Origin: Vitis vinifera
Lineage: Eukaryota > Streptophyta > Magnoliopsida > Vitales > Vitaceae
Length of the DNA stretch: 64,000 nt
Assembly (NCBI RefSeq): GCF_030704535.1
Contig: NC_081822.1
Coordinates: 5,271,501 to 5,335,500, forward strand
Direction: 5' to 3'
Made by a program: the position numbers and the translations under genes. The notes under the pieces were generated by a model. It ran no database searches and was not told the origin of the DNA. It saw nothing but the letters and a program-made list of their open reading frames with translations. Shown here piece after piece: positions 60,100 through 64,000 of the stretch (its first letter is position 1; every line of letters begins with the position of its first letter).

Positions 60100-60393
60100 C
60101 CCTTTTCTGCAGGCTGGGAATTGATGGCCACACTCTCCTCCTGCTCTTATCTTCTCTTTTGAAGCTCATAGAAACACTCCACATCAAAACAAAAACCTCT
60201 CTGTTTATTTTTAATTATTATTATTATTATTACTATTATTACTACTACTACTGCTGCTTCTGCGGCTGCTACATGGGAACAAGATATTATCTTGGGTGAT
60301 GACGGTGGTGGATCTGCTATGTGGCCGGTGATGTAGGATGATCAACATACTTCTGTAGGAACTTGGAATTAGGTAGAGAAAGTGGAGACAGAA
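60100..60393 (+). promoter_or_regulatory. ZHD 5' leader with trinucleotide tract and several uORFs
   Basis: A TATA-like GTATAAGACA (about 60,089) and an acceptor-like TTTTCTGCAG (to 60,112) mark two possible leader beginnings. Downstream is an ATT/ACT/GCT tract (60,212-60,270) and small uORFs at 60,124-60,162, 60,273-60,299, 60,299-60,331, 60,319-60,336 and 60,338-60,358. The second and third overlap in the sequence TGATG, so the stop of one shares an A with the start of the next. An in-frame TAG at 60,370 separates the leader from the main frame. uORF translation would be expected to dampen ZHD synthesis; this is inference. Confidence 0.5.
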
Positions 60394-61086
60394 ATGGAAT
60401 TCGAGGAACACGAAGAACAGGAGGAAGATATGGGGATGGCTGTACAGGCCAGCTATGAATCGGTTGGAAACACGGGCAGGCCCAAAATGGGTAGCGGTGG
60501 AGGGGAAGGTGCATCCACCGTCAGAAAAGTCGGGAACAGCAGGTATAGGGAGTGCTTGAAGAATCACGCCGTTGGCATCGGCGGCCACGCTGTAGATGGC
60601 TGCGGCGAGTTCATGCCTGCCGGAGACGAAGGAACCCTTGATGGGCTACGGTGCGCCGCGTGCAATTGTCATCGCAACTTCCACCGCAAGGAGAGTGAGG
60701 GAGACACTTTATACCACCAATTCTCGCCTTATTACCGAACTCCGGCGGGATACCTCCACGTGGCGCCGTCGCAGTACCGGCCCTTGGCGTTGCCGTCGAC
60801 GTCGGGAGGTGGAGGCCACAGTAGAGAGGACCAAGAGGACGTATCGAACCCTAGCAGCTCCGGCGGTGGCGGTGGTGGTAGCGGAAGTTTGAAGAAGAGA
60901 TTTAGGACCAAGTTCACGCAGGAGCAGAAGGACAAGATGCTGGCGTTTGCGGAGACGCTGGGGTGGAGGATCCAGAAGCACGACGAAGCTGCTGTGCAGC
61001 AGTTCTGTCAAGAGACCTGTGTGAAACGCCATGTTCTCAAGGTCTGGATGCACAATAACAAGCACACCCTTGGTAAGAAACCCTAA
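60394..61086 (+). CDS. Zinc-finger homeodomain transcription factor, ZHD2-like, single exon
   Basis: Encodes 230 residues in one exon, as is usual for the family. The frame is open from GTG 60,382, but the first ATG is 60,394, giving the family start MEFEE. An acidic N-terminus ([10 protein letters not shown]) is followed by the ZF-HD dimerisation domain (about residues 50-102: [41 protein letters not shown]). A Gly/Ser/Pro-rich linker follows, including [12 protein letters not shown] and [13 protein letters not shown] divergent homeodomain occupies about 167-226 ([55 protein letters not shown]). The protein is expected to be nuclear, dimeric and to bind ATTA-core DNA. The linker and ending most resemble Arabidopsis ZHD2/HB22. 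Residue ETCVKR carries Cys where relatives I remember have Gly (ETGV-R). MIF mini-proteins lack the homeodomain, so this is a full-length ZHD. Confidence 0.95.
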   Translation: MEFEEHEEQEEDMGMAVQASYESVGNTGRPKMGSGGGEGASTVRKVGNSRYRECLKNHAVGIGGHAVDGCGEFMPAGDEGTLDGLRCAACNCHRNFHRKESEGDTLYHQFSPYYRTPAGYLHVAPSQYRPLALPSTSGGGGHSREDQEDVSNPSSSGGGGGGSGSLKKRFRTKFTQEQKDKMLAFAETLGWRIQKHDEAAVQQFCQETCVKRHVLKVWMHNNKHTLGKKP

Positions 61087-64000
61087 TTTCATATTCTCTC
61101 ATAGTTTTTCATTCCACATCTATCACATATCATCTTCAACCGCCGCTGCATTTACACCAGCACTACCACCACAGCAGCCAAGAGAAAGGGAATGGGAAAA
61201 TTCCAGTATGAAATTCGCTTGAAATTTATTAGTTAGGGTTTTTTTTTTTTTTTTTAATTTTATTTTTTTGGGTTTTTAGTGTTTGATTTTTACTTGTTTT
61301 CTCAGTGCTGAGTGTAGGATGGGTAACATTGATCTGGCTTAATCTTAGTACATTAATATTGATGAAGAGCCATTGCTCCAACATTTATCTTCTTCTAAGT
61401 TCTAACCCTAGTTTGTTTGCTTAATTTTAAAGCACATTGGGGAAACCTAGCTAGCTTTTACATAAAATGTTTTAAGGTTGTTCAAAATTTCACCTCCATG
61501 GTTTGGGTGCAATATTTTACATTTTTATCGGTACATATTCATGTAAGAAGCAAGGATCCCTCTCTCTCTCTCTCTCTCTGAGTGTTGCTGCAAGTTTTGT
61601 GGAAAGACCCCAAGTAGATTTCAACGTGTATGGCATGCACAGCTGCGTTTTTTCTTGTTCTCACACCTGTCATCTTCCCCATCTATTCTTCAGCTTTAGC
61701 TCCACACCTCTTTCTCGGTTCTCTCTCTCCTATTTATTTCTCTCAACCTCCAATTGCACCCAGTTTTATGAAGTGATGAAGGTGAGGGAGAGTGGGAGAG
61801 GTGTGTGAACAGGTATGCACAGGAGAGAGAGAGAGAGATGAGGAATATTGAGCTGAGATGAGAGGAGCATTGCACATACACTGATTCATTTCTTCTTTCT
61901 CCATTTTCAACGCTAGCTCGTACCTCGTCCTCCATTAAATGCTTTACCCCTCTCTCTTTCTGTGGTCTGTTCTTATCTGTCTTTTTTACACCCTTCGGTT
62001 TCCACTTTCCACCCCCCGTCTTTTTTCTTTTCCGTTAATAGTACTTCATCTTCTTCCTTTACTTAATTTTTTTTATTTTTCTGTGCTGCGCCAACTCCCA
62101 ATTTCAAATGTTGAACCAACAAACAAAAAAAGTATCAACCTGTTGTTTTTGGCTGCAGTCTTTGCCAGTTGCTTCTCAGTCTTGCAGACGCGCAGTTGTG
62201 GTTGTCTTTTTAGATGGGTTTCTTTCTTTTGTTTTTTTGTTTTTTTTTTGGGGGGGTGGTGGTGGTTACTAATTATGAGACGGATTAATTTCTTTATAAA
62301 CTATGAACTAAGAGATTACTAAATATGTGCTTCTTGAACCTAACATCCACCTATTTTAGAATATACATATATTTGGAGATTATAGATATATTATACATAT
62401 GAAGAGAGAGAGAGGAGAAAGTGTGGGTAGAAACTGAACACAGCGGACATGTTTGATGTTGGAGAAAGTCTACTCCACTCTTGAAGCTGTCGGAAAGATG
62501 AACTCAAGCTCAGTCTCATGTTGCTTTATTCTGTTCCGTTACGGACATGTGGGCTCTCCCAAAGAAGAAAGGAAACAACAATAAATGGGAGGGACGTTAC
62601 AGCTAATATACACATGGTTGGCTGTCTTGCAACTCTCCCCCTTCCCTCTATCCACATCTTTAATTAGCTATATCTAACCTCACCTTTCTTACCTTTGATT
62701 AAACCCTTTTTAGTTCTAACTTTTCTCTTCAACACACTCACATCATCTGCTATTTTATACATGCAAACATCAATTCTAAACCCTTTTCAGAACTTGCACT
62801 TGCAGTACTTGGGACCCTGCTATATACATCCACTTCCTTGTCTGGGTATCTATGCATATATATATCTTCAATCAATACGTTTCCCAACTAGGTATGGTAC
62901 TGACAGAGACCTTGACTTGGTTTTTAGTAATCCAAACTAATGCCCTGGGGTGTTGTCTCAGGCCTCTCCTGACAAGGAAAACTTAATTTAAGCACCATGG
63001 GTCCTCATCCTTGTTCAAAACTAAGCTTACAATGCTGTGCTGTGTGCCGTTACTATGCATTATCCTCTTTTGTGAAAACAGCCCCTACTGGGTGGTCAAT
63101 CACTTGCTCCAGTTTTGGCTATTACACTAGTGTGTCTATATGGAATCAGATTTGCACGCGTTTTAAGAGAAATGAGAACGGAACCGGACATACATATGAT
63201 GGGTACCATTCTAGAGATAATAGTATGTCATACAAGTCTATTTATTTTTCTTAGTATGAAGCTTCCCCAACAATGGCCGATATTTGATTCAAACACCTTA
63301 AGATTGGTCATATTTGCTTGGCCCGCAAAGCTTTTCTAATTGCCATATCCCTGGCGTCAGGTGGATTTGTTTACAACTTGTCGATGGTTTAATTCAAGCT
63401 TTCTTAAATTTTTTGAATTCCTCTTCTTAATTTTCCAGTCAAACTGGCTAAACATAACTGAAAGAACTCCTCAAAATATCCTAGTTCTACTTGTTCTTTT
63501 CCCTTAAATATTAACTAAAATTTGGTTGTTCCTCACTATACTAATTATTATTGATATTTATTTATTTTCATGTATATCAACATTTTGGTAAGAGGAGAAG
63601 AGCTGTACGTTAATGACACAAAGCCATGTCCTCACCCTGGTTATAATTTACCTGGAAATTAAAAGAAAAAAAAAAAGAGAAAAAAGGGGGAAAAAACAAA
63701 GACACGGGCAAGTAAAATCTATGAGGATGAATATGAGTCCCATCAAATCTGGGGAAAAGGTTGAGGACTTGTTCCCGTCGAAGAGAGACAAAAGACCATC
63801 TAGTGGCTGAATATAAAGTGTTCACTGGAAGTACCCTAGTATAGGGGAGAGTTGTCATAGAGAAGCATCCATTTCTCACTAGCTCCTTTTGCCTGGATGA
63901 TTCTACTATCCCCCTTTTTTTTTCCAAAATATTTCGCTTAAATACGAAAAAGGAGTGAGTACAAAAGGTTGTGGGTATAACTACGAGGGGGCCCTGGCCT
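61087..64000 (+). other. ZHD 3' flank and intergenic DNA, no gene recognised
   Basis: The first 150-250 bp should be 3' UTR. Further on are CT repeats (61,559-61,580), GA repeats (61,826-61,840 and 62,402-62,421), a T run at 61,232-61,255 and AT-rich DNA. Open frames to 127 codons are low-complexity or lack domains. Dense CT/GA tracts around 61,500-62,450 could belong to a promoter or leader of a gene beyond the window, but I cannot show this. Confidence 0.4.

Noticed and set aside
60382..60393. Longer ZHD start reading METEMEF
   Set aside because: The codon at 60,382 is GTG, not ATG. The first ATG in frame is 60,394, with an in-frame TAG at 60,370 upstream, and the family begins MEFE.
60709..61092. 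127-codon minus-strand ORF over the ZHD gene
   Set aside because: Antisense shadow of the GC-rich ZHD coding region, with Arg/Leu-rich low-complexity translation.
1..64000. CRISPR arrays, bacterial operons, terminators or phage genes
   Set aside because: Repeats present are tandem or transposon-derived without regular unique spacers. Gene structure is eukaryotic throughout.

Overview
This is a nuclear genomic window from a flowering plant, most probably a woody eudicot of the grapevine (Vitis) type. The evidence is split genes with GT-AG introns, AT-rich intergenic DNA, several classes of plant transposable elements, and five protein-coding genes that all belong to land-plant families. The species assignment is inference; no search was run. 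Exon boundaries were placed by eye from reading frame, splice signals and remembered family sequences. All fit frame-consistent joins, but none is confirmed by transcript data.

Layout. Positions 1-7,100 hold repeats: a large imperfect foldback (about 90-1,020), a 3.76-kb solo LTR bounded by a perfect 5-bp target duplication (1,938-5,696) with an internal array of about 120-bp units, then a 215-bp tandem array (5,741-6,868) split by a Tourist-like MITE. From 7,165 to 9,959 (+) lies an FSH-type serine hydrolase gene with two G-boxes in its promoter. From 10,812 to 21,149 (+) lies a 14-exon gene for the bifunctional plastid NAD(P)HX epimerase / pyridoxine 5'-phosphate oxidase (PDX3), with LINE fragments and local duplications in its introns. 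After about 7 kb without a recognisable gene comes an auxin-receptor F-box gene of the AFB4/AFB5 clade (28,071-30,616, minus), convergent with PDX3. About 10 kb of AT-rich DNA follows, with MITEs and a long palindrome. A GEM-like GRAM-domain gene spans 40,571-52,185 (+); its third intron is 9.3 kb and carries antisense Ty1/copia and LINE debris. The last part holds a triple-nested MITE cluster (57,832-58,675), a promoter-like block near 57,220, and a zinc-finger homeodomain gene of the ZHD2 type (60,394-61,086, +) with a leader rich in small uORFs. No gene was recognised from 61,087 to the end.

How the genes relate. They are independent plant genes, not an operon. The order hydrolase - PDX3 - AFB looks like an ancestral block. 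From memory of Arabidopsis locus numbers, the pairs At4g24380 (hydrolase) / At4g24390 (AFB4) and At5g49970 (PDX3) / At5g49980 (AFB5) are two half-copies of it, and ZHD2 (At4g24660) lies on the same Arabidopsis chromosome-4 segment. I found no evidence of an unknown enzymatic or defence system. The least expected signals are the duplicated, decayed splice acceptor inside the GEM-like gene, the nested MITEs whose target duplications can be read directly, and the uORF-dense ZHD leader.
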